Notes under the pieces: model-generated | What the model saw: only the letters and a program-made list of their open reading frames with translations | What the model was told of the DNA's origin: nothing | Database searches by the model: none | Made by a program: the position numbers and the translations under genes | Assembly (NCBI RefSeq): GCF_015234355.1 | Contig: NZ_JADGMV010000005.1 | Coordinates: forward strand, 1 to 64,000 | DNA from: Psychrobacter sp. NG25 | GTDB taxonomy: Bacteria; Pseudomonadota; Gammaproteobacteria; Pseudomonadales; Moraxellaceae | Length of the DNA: 64,000 nt | Direction: 5' to 3' | Part shown: one piece after another, positions 34,771 through 44,878 of the stretch | Position numbering within the stretch: the first letter of the stretch is position 1 | Layout of the letters: each line of letters begins with the position of its first letter

Positions 34771-37155
34771 TTACTTTGATTCTTCACCAGCCAAGAATAA
34801 CCAAGTATCTAATACTGAATCTGGGTTCAATGATACTGAGCTGATACCTTGCTCCATCAACCAGTAAGCAAGATCTGGATGATCTGATGGGCCTTGACCA
34901 CAGATACCGACATATTTGTTTTGCTTACGGCAAGCATCGATAGCCATAGTCAACAGCTTCTTAACCGCAGGGTCACGCTCATCAAATAGATGTGAGACGA
35001 TGCCTGAGTCACGATCTAGACCAAGGGTCAACTGAGTCAAATCGTTAGAACCAATTGAGAAACCATCGAAGTATTCTAGGAATTCTTCTGCCAATAGCGC
35101 GTTGGTCGGTAGCTCACACATCATGATGATGCGCAGACCGTTCTCGCCACGTTTTAGACCGTTCTTCTCAAGTAACTCGATGACTTGTGCTGCTTCGCCA
35201 ACGGTACGTACGAAAGGAATCATAATCTCGACATTGGTCAAACCCATCTCATCACGTACGCGCTTCAGTGCTTTACACTCAAGCTCGAAGCAGTCACGGA
35301 AGTTGTCAGACACATAACGACTGGCACCGCGGAAACCAAGCATTGGGTTTTCTTCTGATGGCTCGTATAGCTTACCACCAAGCAAGTTAGCATATTCGTT
35401 AGATTTAAAATCTGACATACGAACGATGACTGGCTGATCCATAAAGGCAACGGCTAGCGTTGAAACGCCTTCGACCAATTTATCAACATAGAAGTCAACA
35501 GGTGAGGCATAACCAGCGATACGCTCTTGGATTGCTTGTGATATTTCACGTGGCAAGCTGTTCATGTTTAGCAATGCTTTTGGATGCACACCAATCATAC
35601 GGTTGATGATGAATTCTAGACGCGCAAGACCAATACCTTCGTTTGGCATTTGCGTGAATGAGAATGCGCGATCTGGGTTACCGACGTTCATCATTACTTT
35701 GAACGCTAGCTCTGGCATTGTTTCAACAGAGTTGGTTTGTACTTCAAAGTCGATTTGGCTTTCATAAATGAAACCAGTATCGCCTTCAGCACAAGAAGCA
35801 GTTACGTCTTGACCGTCAACCAATAATTCAGTTGCATTACCACAACCAACGATGGCTGGAACACCTAGCTCACGCGCGATGATAGCTGCGTGACACGTAC
35901 GACCACCACGGTTAGTAATGATGGCAGAAGCACGCTTCATGACTGGTTCCCAATCCGGATCGGTCATGTCTGATACGAGTACGTCGCCTTCTTGTACTTT
36001 GTCCATCTCATTTAAGTTGCTAACGATACGTACTTTACCTGAACCAATACGTTGACCGATTGAGCGGCCTTCGCATAAGATTTTTGCATCAGTCGTGTTG
36101 ATGATATAGCGTTCCATGACATTGCTGTCTTGGCGGCTCTTAACCGTCTCTGGACGTGCCTGAACGATAAAGATTTCGTTAGTATCGCCGTCTTTTGCCC
36201 ACTCGATATCCATTGCTTGACCGTAATGCTTTTCGATCGTCACAGCTTGTTTGGCAAGAGAGGTTAGCTCTTCAGTAGACAATGAGAACTGCATACGATC
36301 TTGTTTTTCAACATCGACAGTTTTGACTGATTTGGCAGTACTGCCTTCATCACCATAAATCATTTTCTTATGCTTGCTGCCTAGGTTACGGCGGATAACT
36401 GAAGGTTTGCCGTTGGCTAGCAATTGTTTTGAGATATAGAATTCATCAGGGTTTACAGCACCCTGTACGACCATTTCACCTAGGCCGTAGCTTGACGTGA
36501 TAAATACCACTTGATCAAAGCCACTTTCGGTATCTAGCGTGAACATCACACCGGCTGCACCAGTCTCTGAACGTACCATACGTTGTACGGCTGCAGATAG
36601 GGCAACACCTTCGTGCTCAAAACCTTTATGTACACGGTAAGAGATAGCACGGTCATTATATAAAGAAGCAAATACTTCTTTAATAGCGATTAGCACATTA
36701 TCAATACCGCGAATGTTTAGGAATGTCTCTTGCTGACCAGCAAATGAAGCATCTGGTAAATCTTCGGCAGTCGCAGAAGAACGTACAGCAACAGCGATGT
36801 CTTCGCCGCCACTCATGGCTTCAAATGACTGACGTACTTCTTGCTCAAGATCTTTTGGCAGCTCTTGCTCAATAATCCAAGTACGAATCTTTTTACCAGT
36901 TTCTGCAAGTTTTTTTACATCGTCAACATCTAACGTCTTTAGTTCGCTGTTGATTTTGTCAAGCAGGCCAGTTTCATTCAAAAAGCGGTTAAACGCATTT
37001 GACGTAGTGGCAAAGCCGCCTGGTACACTAACACCCAAATCAGACAAATGGCTGATCATTTCACCTAATGAAGCGTTCTTACCGCCGACCATTTCAATGT
37101 CGTCTTTTCCTAGCTGATCAAGATTGATTACAAGTGCTGTAGATTGCGCTGCCAT
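34771..37155 (-). CDS. ppsA: Phosphoenolpyruvate synthase (pyruvate, water dikinase)
   Basis: A 794-residue enzyme of full length. N-terminal ATP-grasp: [26 protein letters not shown] and [25 protein letters not shown]. The central phosphohistidine domain has the catalytic loop [25 protein letters not shown] (His near 421). The C-terminal PEP-binding barrel has [17 protein letters not shown] and the proton donor region [17 protein letters not shown] (Cys near 745). It converts pyruvate and ATP to PEP, AMP and phosphate for gluconeogenesis. Its regulator ppsR is divergent, with a 579-base gap. Confidence 0.97.
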   Translation of the reverse strand: MAAQSTALVINLDQLGKDDIEMVGGKNASLGEMISHLSDLGVSVPGGFATTSNAFNRFLNETGLLDKINSELKTLDVDDVKKLAETGKKIRTWIIEQELPKDLEQEVRQSFEAMSGGEDIAVAVRSSATAEDLPDASFAGQQETFLNIRGIDNVLIAIKEVFASLYNDRAISYRVHKGFEHEGVALSAAVQRMVRSETGAAGVMFTLDTESGFDQVVFITSSYGLGEMVVQGAVNPDEFYISKQLLANGKPSVIRRNLGSKHKKMIYGDEGSTAKSVKTVDVEKQDRMQFSLSTEELTSLAKQAVTIEKHYGQAMDIEWAKDGDTNEIFIVQARPETVKSRQDSNVMERYIINTTDAKILCEGRSIGQRIGSGKVRIVSNLNEMDKVQEGDVLVSDMTDPDWEPVMKRASAIITNRGGRTCHAAIIARELGVPAIVGCGNATELLVDGQDVTASCAEGDTGFIYESQIDFEVQTNSVETMPELAFKVMMNVGNPDRAFSFTQMPNEGIGLARLEFIINRMIGVHPKALLNMNSLPREISQAIQERIAGYASPVDFYVDKLVEGVSTLAVAFMDQPVIVRMSDFKSNEYANLLGGKLYEPSEENPMLGFRGASRYVSDNFRDCFELECKALKRVRDEMGLTNVEIMIPFVRTVGEAAQVIELLEKNGLKRGENGLRIIMMCELPTNALLAEEFLEYFDGFSIGSNDLTQLTLGLDRDSGIVSHLFDERDPAVKKLLTMAIDACRKQNKYVGICGQGPSDHPDLAYWLMEQGISSVSLNPDSVLDTWLFLAGEESK

Positions 37156-37734
37156 GATAACTCCAGAAAATAAGGTTATTTAGTAAAGATTATAACGGTG
37201 GATTATACCGCTATATTTTGAGAATTTCGAGGGTTTAAATCAAAAAAATTGTTAAAAACATACAAATTATGGCGTTTGCTACATAAATTATGGCAAGTAT
37301 CACAGATTTTGCTTTTTAGAGTTTTTATGAGATATAAGTAAAAGCTGATATAAATGCCATTTGATAATCATTTATGGGTCTATAAATAAAGGGTTTGGGA
37401 GTGGAGAAAAAGCGGGTTAGTAGCTACTTATAATAGATATCTATATATAGTAGAAAGTATTAAAGCGATACGAATAAGAGGGTGCAGTGAGCAGACCTAT
37501 TGGCATCAATTAGGACATCAAAAGCAGTGTAGGTTTCTAAGTGTGCGCCTGTAACATTGATTTCTATTAGGTAGCTATTATGCGTATAATGTAGGGCATC
37601 AAGAATGTAGGCCTGCCATTATATATGTGTCGACTTTTAGTGCTTATATCGAGAGTTAGATGAGTCTAAAGTAGATTGAAAATAAAAACCAAATAAAGAT
37701 CACCATGTGTGTTTCTAACTGAGGTGTCAACGTT
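37156..37734. other. Long ppsA-ppsR intergenic region
   Basis: AT-rich 579 bases between divergent ppsA and ppsR. On the ppsA side TATAAT-like boxes occur near 37190 and 37204 (minus strand), but no clear -35 matches. A symmetric AT stretch lies near 37433-37450. No gene or known RNA family recognised. Confidence 0.4.
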
Positions 37735-38631
37735 ATGTACTCAAGCAACCCATCTGAACAAGTCAAGTCCACTATCCAAAATCACCATGCACTGAATTTG
37801 GACAGCTCTCAAACGGTTAGAACGGCATTTTTTATCTCAGATGGTACAGCAATTACGGCTGAGACACTTGGCCGTGCTATCTTGAGTCAGTTTGCTTCAA
37901 TACCATTTGAGACACGCGTATTGCCTTATGTGGACAGTATTGAGCGTGCAGAGGATGCCGTTGAGCAAATCAATATGGCCTATCAACGAGACGGATTTTT
38001 GCCTTTAGTGTTTGATACGATTGTCAATCCTGAGATACGCGAAAAGATCAATTCGGCACACAGCTGTAATTTGGATATGTATGAAGGTTTGATCGGTCGC
38101 GTGGCTGAAGAGACAGGTGTAGAGCCAGATGGTCATTCAGGTCACGCACATGATGATGTCGACTCTGAAACCTACAAAGAACGTATTGATGCGGTTCATT
38201 TTGCCTTAGACAATGATGATGGTGCCCGTACTCGCCACTATAATGCAGCCGATATTATTTTGGTTGGAGTCTCTCGCTCAGGCAAAACACCAACATCTTT
38301 ATACTTAGCATTACAGTTCGGTATTCGAGCAGCTAACTATCCTTTGACCGAAGATGATTTGTACGACAATCAATTACCAAAGGCATTGCGTGAACATAAA
38401 GACAAACTGTTTGGTTTGCTCATCGATACAGATCGCTTGGTAAAAATCCGCCAAGAGCGCCGTGCAGGCAGTCGTTATTCGAGCTATCAGCAATGTCAGC
38501 AAGAACAGCGTGCGATACAAGGCATTTATATCACTCATGGTATTCCAAGTTTAGATGTATCTGAGATGTCCGTCGAAGAAATTGCGACTCGTATTTTACA
38601 GAAGACAGGCCTCAAACGTCGTATCGGCTGA
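37735..38631 (+). CDS. ppsR: PEP synthase regulatory protein (kinase/pyrophosphorylase)
   Basis: A 298-residue DUF299-family protein. It opens with the family start RTAFFISDGTAITAETLGRAILSQF (~29) and has the nucleotide-binding loop VGVSRSGKTPTSLYLA (~177) and YPLTEDDLYDNQLPKAL. Members inactivate PpsA by ADP-dependent phosphorylation of a threonine and reactivate it by phosphorolysis. A His/Asp-rich insert (GHSGHAHDDVDSE) near 137-150 is unusual. The adjacent divergent ppsA confirms the assignment. Confidence 0.96.
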   Translation: MYSSNPSEQVKSTIQNHHALNLDSSQTVRTAFFISDGTAITAETLGRAILSQFASIPFETRVLPYVDSIERAEDAVEQINMAYQRDGFLPLVFDTIVNPEIREKINSAHSCNLDMYEGLIGRVAEETGVEPDGHSGHAHDDVDSETYKERIDAVHFALDNDDGARTRHYNAADIILVGVSRSGKTPTSLYLALQFGIRAANYPLTEDDLYDNQLPKALREHKDKLFGLLIDTDRLVKIRQERRAGSRYSSYQQCQQEQRAIQGIYITHGIPSLDVSEMSVEEIATRILQKTGLKRRIG

Positions 38632-38712
38632 GGGTTCGTTTAATCAAATCAAATGTTAATCGATTTGACCATAGTCGGTTCAATATAATCTCATTATCAT
38701 ATAGAGAACATT

Positions 38713-39111
38713 ATGAGTTCAGCTTACAAATCTATCAAAACCCCTTTATTATTGGCCAGCTTATTGAGCGCCGTGACGTTACTTACTGCTTGTCAGACGT
38801 CGCGTGAGCCGGTTCCTGAGCCACGTTATGTGCCGTCCATCGTATTGGGTGACGCACAAACGCTAACGATTATGCCAAATCGAGTGGCCTGTGCCTCTGC
38901 ATTACCGATGCAGTGCTTACTTGCCAAATCAAGCAAAGATGGTAGTATTTTTCAAATTCCTTATGATTGGATTGAAGATTTTCAGCCAACGCTCGGTACT
39001 GAATATGTGATCAGTGCTCGCCCGCAGATTGATGAGGCAAAGCAGAGTCTTACTGGGTATTGGACATTACAAAATATTGTGTCACAACGTATGGTAGGCA
39101 AGCCTCAGTAA
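38713..39111 (+). CDS. DUF4377-like lipoprotein
   Basis: A 132-residue lipoprotein: signal peptide with lipobox LLTAC near residue 27, then a small domain with NRVACASALPMQCLLAKSS, IPYDWIEDFQPTLGTEYVISAR, which matches the DUF4377 pattern (Cys-x-x-...-QCL...Y..I..F....G..Y). Two conserved cysteines likely pair. Function unknown; some such domains accompany META-domain lipoproteins. It is followed 84 bases later by sthA. Confidence 0.75.
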   Translation: MSSAYKSIKTPLLLASLLSAVTLLTACQTSREPVPEPRYVPSIVLGDAQTLTIMPNRVACASALPMQCLLAKSSKDGSIFQIPYDWIEDFQPTLGTEYVISARPQIDEAKQSLTGYWTLQNIVSQRMVGKPQ

Positions 39112-39195
39112 TGTGAATATGATTCCAACTCATTTAAATACTGACTCACTTACGATCTAGATATCAAACACACCAGTAAATATAAAGAGGATACG

Positions 39196-40845
39196 ATGGG
39201 AAGTAAAAAACCAAGCGACGCGACTAATGATATCGGTGAAGATACCCATACCGAAGTATCTAACAAAGCGGATGGTCACATACCTAATCCTGAGCACACT
39301 GAGGGCAAAAACAAACAACAAAAGATTGAACAAACCCACGAGCAAGTTACTGATGATGTGATGCATCACCCTGATCTCGTGAATCCACTTGATGACACGC
39401 GAATTGATATTAAATCTGGTTTTACCAAAGACTCTCGCCGCCTAAAAAGCGATAATCATGAGTATGAATATGATGCAGTTGTTTTAGGAGCAGGTCCTGC
39501 TGGTGAAGCTGCTGCCATGAAACTGACTAAGTCTGGTAAGAGAGTCGTGGTCGTTGATCCACGTGACCAAGTAGGCGGCAACTCTACTCACGTGGGTACC
39601 ATCCCAAGTAAAGCGCTGCGCCAATCAGTATTTAACTTGATCAACTTTCGCCGTGATCCGATGTTTACCAAGGCGATGGAATATAAACAAGTACCGCTCA
39701 ATGAAGTGTTGGCTAAAGCGCGTCAAGTAATACGTCGTCAAGTCAGTACGCACACACGGTTCTATGAGCGCAACCGCATTGAAGTGATTCAAGGGTGGGC
39801 AAGTTTCGTTGATGAGCACACGCTACGTATTGAAATTGATGACAATGTTTTTGAAACCATTACTTTCAATAAAGCCATCATTACCGTCGGTAGCCGTCCT
39901 TACCGTCCTGATATCTTAGACTTTGACCATCCCCGTGTTTTTGATTCTGACAAAATCTTGCAAATGGATTATGTCGTCAAAAAAATCATCATTTATGGTG
40001 CAGGCGTGATCGGTTGTGAGTATGCGTCTATCTTTACGGGCCTGGGTTACAAGGTTGACTTAATTAATAACCAAGATCAGCTGCTCAATTATCTAGACAG
40101 TGAGATTAGTGATGCTATCGCGCATGACTTTAGACAGTTTGGTGTACTCATCCGTAGTAATGAAGAGATTGATCACCTTGAGACTCACGATGACTACGTG
40201 GTCTTACACTTAAAGAGTGGTAAGCGAATCAAATCTGATGCCATCCTTTGGTCAAATGGTCGCTCAGGTAATACAGAAGGCCTAAACCTAGAAGCCGTTG
40301 GCCTAAAAGCCAATAGCCGTGGTCAGCTAAAAGTCGATGATACTTATTGCACTGGTATCGAAAATATCTATGCCGCTGGTGATGTGATCGGATGGCCATC
40401 TTTGGCATCTGCTGCCTATGACCAAGGGCGATGTGCTGCTGCCTTTATGGTAGGCGACGACGATGCTGAGCCAGTATCTAGCGTACCGACTGGGATCTAT
40501 ACGATTCCTGAAATCTCTTGTATCGGTAAAACTGAGCAAGAACTGACGGACGAAAAAGTTCCTTATGAAGTGGGTCAGGCGTTCTTTAAACATCTGGCAC
40601 GTGCACAAATCATCGGTGAACGTTCGGGCGTCCTAAAGATTTTATTCCATCGTGATACGCTAGAAATCTTGGGCATCCATTGCTATGGCAACCATGCGTC
40701 AGAGATTATTCATATCGGTCAGGCAGTCATGAAGTGTAAGAGTAATAACACGCTTGAGTACTTTGTGAATACGACATTCAACTATCCAACGATGGCGGAA
40801 GCGTACCGTGTTGCGGCATTGAATGGTTTGAATCGAGTCTTTTAA
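39196..40845 (+). CDS. sthA: Soluble pyridine nucleotide transhydrogenase, with N-terminal extension
   Basis: A 549-residue flavoprotein of the disulfide-reductase fold. The FAD motif [19 protein letters not shown] starts near residue 91, then [17 protein letters not shown], where other family members have the redox CxxxxC; no cysteine is present, as expected for a transhydrogenase. The NAD(P) motif [16 protein letters not shown] is near 268 and the FAD end [17 protein letters not shown] near 389. It balances NADH and NADPH. E. coli SthA begins almost at the FAD motif; here ~88 charged, probably disordered residues precede it, and AGAGGA before the ATG at 39196 supports that start. Confidence 0.93.
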   Translation: MGSKKPSDATNDIGEDTHTEVSNKADGHIPNPEHTEGKNKQQKIEQTHEQVTDDVMHHPDLVNPLDDTRIDIKSGFTKDSRRLKSDNHEYEYDAVVLGAGPAGEAAAMKLTKSGKRVVVVDPRDQVGGNSTHVGTIPSKALRQSVFNLINFRRDPMFTKAMEYKQVPLNEVLAKARQVIRRQVSTHTRFYERNRIEVIQGWASFVDEHTLRIEIDDNVFETITFNKAIITVGSRPYRPDILDFDHPRVFDSDKILQMDYVVKKIIIYGAGVIGCEYASIFTGLGYKVDLINNQDQLLNYLDSEISDAIAHDFRQFGVLIRSNEEIDHLETHDDYVVLHLKSGKRIKSDAILWSNGRSGNTEGLNLEAVGLKANSRGQLKVDDTYCTGIENIYAAGDVIGWPSLASAAYDQGRCAAAFMVGDDDAEPVSSVPTGIYTIPEISCIGKTEQELTDEKVPYEVGQAFFKHLARAQIIGERSGVLKILFHRDTLEILGIHCYGNHASEIIHIGQAVMKCKSNNTLEYFVNTTFNYPTMAEAYRVAALNGLNRVF

Positions 40846-40878
40846 GACGAGCTTATCTAAGTAAAGTAATATCAATAA

Positions 40879-40918
40879 AAAAGCGCCTGCACTATTAATT
40901 AATAGTGCAGGCGCTTTT
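40879..40918. terminator. Bidirectional terminator after sthA
   Basis: AAAGCGCCTGCACTATTAA and its reverse complement form a long GC-rich stem with A and T runs at the ends. Confidence 0.92.
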
Positions 40919-40969
40919 CTGTAACTTATTCATTAATCCAAGTATAGCTTAGAGTCTGTGTAGACAAGC

Positions 40970-41078
40970 CATAGTCAGCGAACTACCAAACCGCTACGGT
41001 GTTATCCTCCCTAGAGGTACTATATGTACAATCTGCGGTCGGCTGCCTTGTAGCTGTTTTAGATTTCTTTGACTATAT
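40970..41078 (+). repeat. Dispersed ~100-bp repeat, diverged copy D
   Basis: Ends CATAGTCA and TTTGACTATATG, with the interior core changed to CCTCCCTAGAGGTACTATATG and GGTCGGCTGCCTTGTAGC. Positions and order match copies A-C. It abuts the 3' end of the ABC permease gene. Confidence 0.6.
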
Positions 41079-41081
41079 GTT

Positions 41082-42290
41082 TTATGCGACTGTCTTACTT
41101 TGCTTGTCAGTGTGATACCAGCGAATGAGCATGAGCAGTACAAAGTAAAATACCCATAGAGCAGCCAGTGCATAAAATCCAATAGTGACTTGCGAGACGC
41201 TGGCGCCCATTTGGTTAAGCTGTACTGATGTGTTGACGCCAGGCGTTGTGGGTATCAACCAACGTATGACTTGTAAAAATGTGGGTAATTGGTCAGCTGG
41301 CCACGGATAGCCACTGATAAAAAACATCGGTAAAGAGCTAAAAATAAGAATTTGCATACCACGTTCACGTTGGCGAAACCATAACCCCAATACACATCCG
41401 AGAGTTGCCACGGTTGGACAAAATAGCAGTAGAAAGAATAAACTGCCGAGCATGTTCTGTCCGCGCGGATAGTGATGTAGCTCAAATGCCCAGCCATAAT
41501 AAAAGCAGCCGATAATAAAGCTGCACATACTAAGCGCTGCAATACGACCCAGCCAGCCACGGATAGTAGTCCTATGGCGACGCTGCTCATACCATGTGCC
41601 AATTAACATCGTTGTTGACATTAAAAGCGTTTGTTGCAAAATTAGAATAGACACAGCTGGCACGACATATGCGCCATATCCTTCAGTTTGATTATATAAA
41701 GGTATAATTTGCAATGGTACGGCTTGGGTATTGGCCGTCGCGGTTGATGGATAGATGCCTTGAGCCACGCTTTTCTTAACCTCGATACCTGCTGATACCG
41801 TACCAACGGCTTTCAGAAATCCCATCTGTACATTTTTATTTAATAAAAAATAACCACCATTGCCTAGCACGCTGACACTTGCCTTTTTGCCAGACATGAC
41901 TTGTTGCTCAAGTCCGCTCGGAATAACCATATATCCAGCGATTTCATCTGACCATATGGCGTCTTTGGCATCTTGCTCATTAAGAAAACGCTCCGTATCT
42001 AACTGCGGGCTGGCACTTGCATAACGAACGATGGTCCGTGACAGATTGCTATTGTCATAATCAATAATGCCAACAGGCACATGATTGATTACTTCGGTTG
42101 AGTACGGCCAAGGATAAAAGAAACCGTAAATAATAGGGGCAATCATTAACAGTAAAAGAACACCTTTATCAGTAAAAATGTCTTTTAGGGTTTGCAAAAA
42201 TCCACCAAGAAAACTCTGTGACTTTTTGTTTGTTTGTGCGTGTGGCTTTACCGTTGTAGTGGTTGCATTCTCTTTCGGTGAAACTGACAT
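41082..42290 (-). CDS. ABC-2-type permease (second of pair)
   Basis: A 402-residue membrane protein; ATG at 42290 overlaps the stop of the upstream permease (TAATG), so the two are translationally coupled. One membrane segment (GVLLLLMIAPIIYGFFYPW) is followed by a ~150-residue periplasmic region (VPVGIIDYDNSNLSRTIVRYASASPQ) and five C-terminal membrane segments. This is the YhhJ/YbhR/YbhS layout. It acts with the HlyD-type adaptor and TolC-like protein encoded upstream. No ATPase gene is in the operon. Confidence 0.9.
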   Translation of the reverse strand: MSVSPKENATTTTVKPHAQTNKKSQSFLGGFLQTLKDIFTDKGVLLLLMIAPIIYGFFYPWPYSTEVINHVPVGIIDYDNSNLSRTIVRYASASPQLDTERFLNEQDAKDAIWSDEIAGYMVIPSGLEQQVMSGKKASVSVLGNGGYFLLNKNVQMGFLKAVGTVSAGIEVKKSVAQGIYPSTATANTQAVPLQIIPLYNQTEGYGAYVVPAVSILILQQTLLMSTTMLIGTWYEQRRHRTTIRGWLGRIAALSMCSFIIGCFYYGWAFELHHYPRGQNMLGSLFFLLLFCPTVATLGCVLGLWFRQRERGMQILIFSSLPMFFISGYPWPADQLPTFLQVIRWLIPTTPGVNTSVQLNQMGASVSQVTIGFYALAALWVFYFVLLMLIRWYHTDKQSKTVA

Positions 42291-43627
42291 TAGCGTGCTC
42301 CCCAACGTTCAGGATGCGCCAGCGCCCGTTTGGTTAATAATGTGGTCAGGAGCATCGCAATCGTCGTGGCTAGGGTAAGCCCATAAACGATCGGCAATGA
42401 CACCGCAGCAGGTGCATGCATCTGTAACTGTGCAATGTGCAACTTTAAGTAATGGGTAAGCGGGAGCACATCTGACCAATGCTGAGCATTGTCACTGATG
42501 GCGATATACGGAAAAGTCACACCCGCAAATGCGTAAGACGGTGCGGAAATAAAACCAGTAGAAGACAAGCCCATGCGCAATGAAAACGAATTTAAAGTTA
42601 AGATAGCACCGAGAAAGAACGAGAGCAGCATCAATAGTAATAGACCGATATAAGTAGCAATAATGGAACTAATGGCAACGGATTCTTGCGGCGTGGCAAA
42701 CCAAAGTGCCATCATGGACCAAATGCTATAAGCCAATAATGGCCAAAAATATTTTCCCAATAATCCAAACAGTAATATTGAAATACTCACTTGTCTAGAC
42801 TTGATATTATTTTTAGAAGTTTCTGTCTTCTCATCAGTATGGCTGTGCTGACTTTCTGGCACTGTGCTGGTCTGGCTCGCTTTAATATTTGTTAAATTAG
42901 CACTGTCATGCTGATTGTTATCCGTATCATCATTCGAAATAACATCGTACCAGTGACCGATGTTTTTATCACGCAGCTCACGTCCTATAGTCGTTGCACC
43001 AATCACCATTGCCAAAATATGCAGTAGTGCAGGGATAACCGTTGAGGCTAAAAATTGTTGGTAGTTAGTCGCAGCATTGAATAGGCTGATACGCTGTATG
43101 CTAATCGGCGAGTAGGCAATCGCTGCTTGTGAGGGTGCCATGCCTTGCTTGACCAAACGCTGTATCTCGACGCCTGCTGACAATGTGCTAGCAACCGTTT
43201 GCACGCTGGTTTGAATAATGCCCGAATGCGTACCGTACTGCGCGTTTACTTGCAAAACCAATGGAGCTGGCTTACCAGATAAAATATTACGAGAAAAATC
43301 TTCAGGAATAATGACCACTGCATAGATCTCGCGCTGCAAGATAGCGGCCTCTGCATCAGATTCTGAGGTATAAAGCTGTTTTACCATCAGCGTCGGACTG
43401 GCTTCCAAGTAGCGTACAGCCGTATTAGCAACAGGACTGTTGTCTTGATCTATGACTCCAATGGGCAAATCTGTAATCTGAGTTTGTGAAAAAATCCACC
43501 AAATCAGCAGTACAGTTGCGAATGGTATCCAAACTACCATGGCTAAGTCCCACGGATTTTTGGATAAAAACCGTCGCTCATAGGCCGCACTACGTAAAAA
43601 AGCCTCACTTAGCTTGGTCAGACGCAT
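42290..43627 (-). CDS. ABC-2-type permease (first of pair)
   Basis: A 445-residue membrane protein of the same layout as its neighbour: N-terminal segment AMVVWIPFATVLLIWWIFS, periplasmic region with LPIGVIDQDNSPVANTAVRYLEASPTL, then a cluster of C-terminal membrane segments. A ~60-residue hydrophilic insert rich in Asn, Ser and Thr (about 225-290) lies in a loop. It starts three bases after the HlyD-type gene ends and overlaps the next permease by one base. The two permeases are distant paralogues and probably form a heterodimer. Confidence 0.9.
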   Translation of the reverse strand: MRLTKLSEAFLRSAAYERRFLSKNPWDLAMVVWIPFATVLLIWWIFSQTQITDLPIGVIDQDNSPVANTAVRYLEASPTLMVKQLYTSESDAEAAILQREIYAVVIIPEDFSRNILSGKPAPLVLQVNAQYGTHSGIIQTSVQTVASTLSAGVEIQRLVKQGMAPSQAAIAYSPISIQRISLFNAATNYQQFLASTVIPALLHILAMVIGATTIGRELRDKNIGHWYDVISNDDTDNNQHDSANLTNIKASQTSTVPESQHSHTDEKTETSKNNIKSRQVSISILLFGLLGKYFWPLLAYSIWSMMALWFATPQESVAISSIIATYIGLLLLMLLSFFLGAILTLNSFSLRMGLSSTGFISAPSYAFAGVTFPYIAISDNAQHWSDVLPLTHYLKLHIAQLQMHAPAAVSLPIVYGLTLATTIAMLLTTLLTKRALAHPERWGAR

Positions 43628-43630
43628 GGC

Positions 43631-44830
43631 TTACTCTTGGCTTTTATTAATAGAAGTAGGGTTGATGCGCACTATGACACTCATGCCTGAGCGAATTCGT
43701 GCATCAGGCGTCGTTGGTCGTGCTTTTACCTCAAAGGTACGCACATCAAAGCCATCATCATTATTGGTTGGACGCCAAGTGGCAAAGTCAGACAACGTTG
43801 AAGTAGCGTAGACCGTAAACTGTTTTGTATAAGGCTTATTCGTTGAGGATAGTGCTGGAATCATCCCTGTAAACTGCTGACCAATTGCCAACTGGTTCAA
43901 GTACGTCTCAGTGACGTTGAGCACCACCCATTGGTCACTGGTATCGACCAACGTGAGCAGCGGCACACCTTGACCGATGACTTCACCAGCATTGACAATG
44001 ACATTGTCCACGATGCCTGCTATAGGGCTTCGTAAGTTCGCTTCTTCTTTTGCGACTAGTGCTTCATCGAGTTTTGCATCGACTTGTGCAACTTGTGCGG
44101 TGGCAGCTGATTTGTCTTCACTGCGTGCACCTTCCATCGCCAAGTCATATTGCAAGCGTGCTGCTTCTGTTTGGTCTTGGGTAGCCAGATATTGAGCGTA
44201 TGCTTCATCACGTTTTTGTCGTGCCATTAGCCCTTCTTCATACAGGCGGTTGACACGTTGATAGGTGTTTTCTGCCAAGTCCGATGCCGCTTTATTGGCT
44301 TGCCATGCTGCTTTTGCTTGAGCGATCTCTTGTGGGCGGGCGCCATTTTCTGCTTTATCTAACTGGCTTTGTGCCATTTGCTTGCCAGCACGTGCTTGAT
44401 CAATTTTGGCATTAATCTCAGGCGAGTCCATTTCAATGAGCTGTTGACCAGCGGTGACAGCATCCCCTTCGGTGACCAAAATTTTAGAAATCCGCCCTGG
44501 TACTTTTGCAGCGATGGACGTTTGCTGCATCTGCATCTGCCCTTGTAAGGTAATGACCTCAGGTTCGCTGTGCTGGTTGCTCTTATATAGACCATAGGCC
44601 ACCATGCCTAATACAATCAAAATAAATAGTGCCAGAAGCCCCTTTTTTATCATGGCAGATTTATCAGCTTTTGCTGCATCGCGCTTATAGTGAGGCTCTG
44701 TCTGCTCTTGTTGGATATCAGGTGCATCTTCTGCAGAATCGACTGAAGTTTGACCATCTTGAGGGAGTACTGGCTCGGTTGAATCAGATGATTTTTGTGA
44801 GTGGTCTGATTCGTTTGGAAGTTCAGTCAT
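43631..44830 (-). CDS. HlyD/EmrA-type membrane fusion protein
   Basis: A 399-residue adaptor. A ~65-residue acidic cytoplasmic leader precedes a single membrane segment (LLALFILIVLGMVAYGLY, ~67-85). Then follow the biotinyl-lipoyl half SIAAKVPGRISKILVTEGDAVTAGQQLIEMDS, a coiled coil rich in Ala, Gln and Glu (~150-255), the second lipoyl half LRSPIAGIVDNVIVNAGEVIGQGVPLLTLVDTS and a beta-barrel domain. It links the permeases to the TolC-like outer-membrane channel. The long acidic leader is unusual. Confidence 0.92.
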   Translation of the reverse strand: MTELPNESDHSQKSSDSTEPVLPQDGQTSVDSAEDAPDIQQEQTEPHYKRDAAKADKSAMIKKGLLALFILIVLGMVAYGLYKSNQHSEPEVITLQGQMQMQQTSIAAKVPGRISKILVTEGDAVTAGQQLIEMDSPEINAKIDQARAGKQMAQSQLDKAENGARPQEIAQAKAAWQANKAASDLAENTYQRVNRLYEEGLMARQKRDEAYAQYLATQDQTEAARLQYDLAMEGARSEDKSAATAQVAQVDAKLDEALVAKEEANLRSPIAGIVDNVIVNAGEVIGQGVPLLTLVDTSDQWVVLNVTETYLNQLAIGQQFTGMIPALSSTNKPYTKQFTVYATSTLSDFATWRPTNNDDGFDVRTFEVKARPTTPDARIRSGMSVIVRINPTSINKSQE

Positions 44831-44878
44831 GATGGTGAGGTTCCTAAAGCAACAAAGTTGAAAATAAAAGGGTTATTA

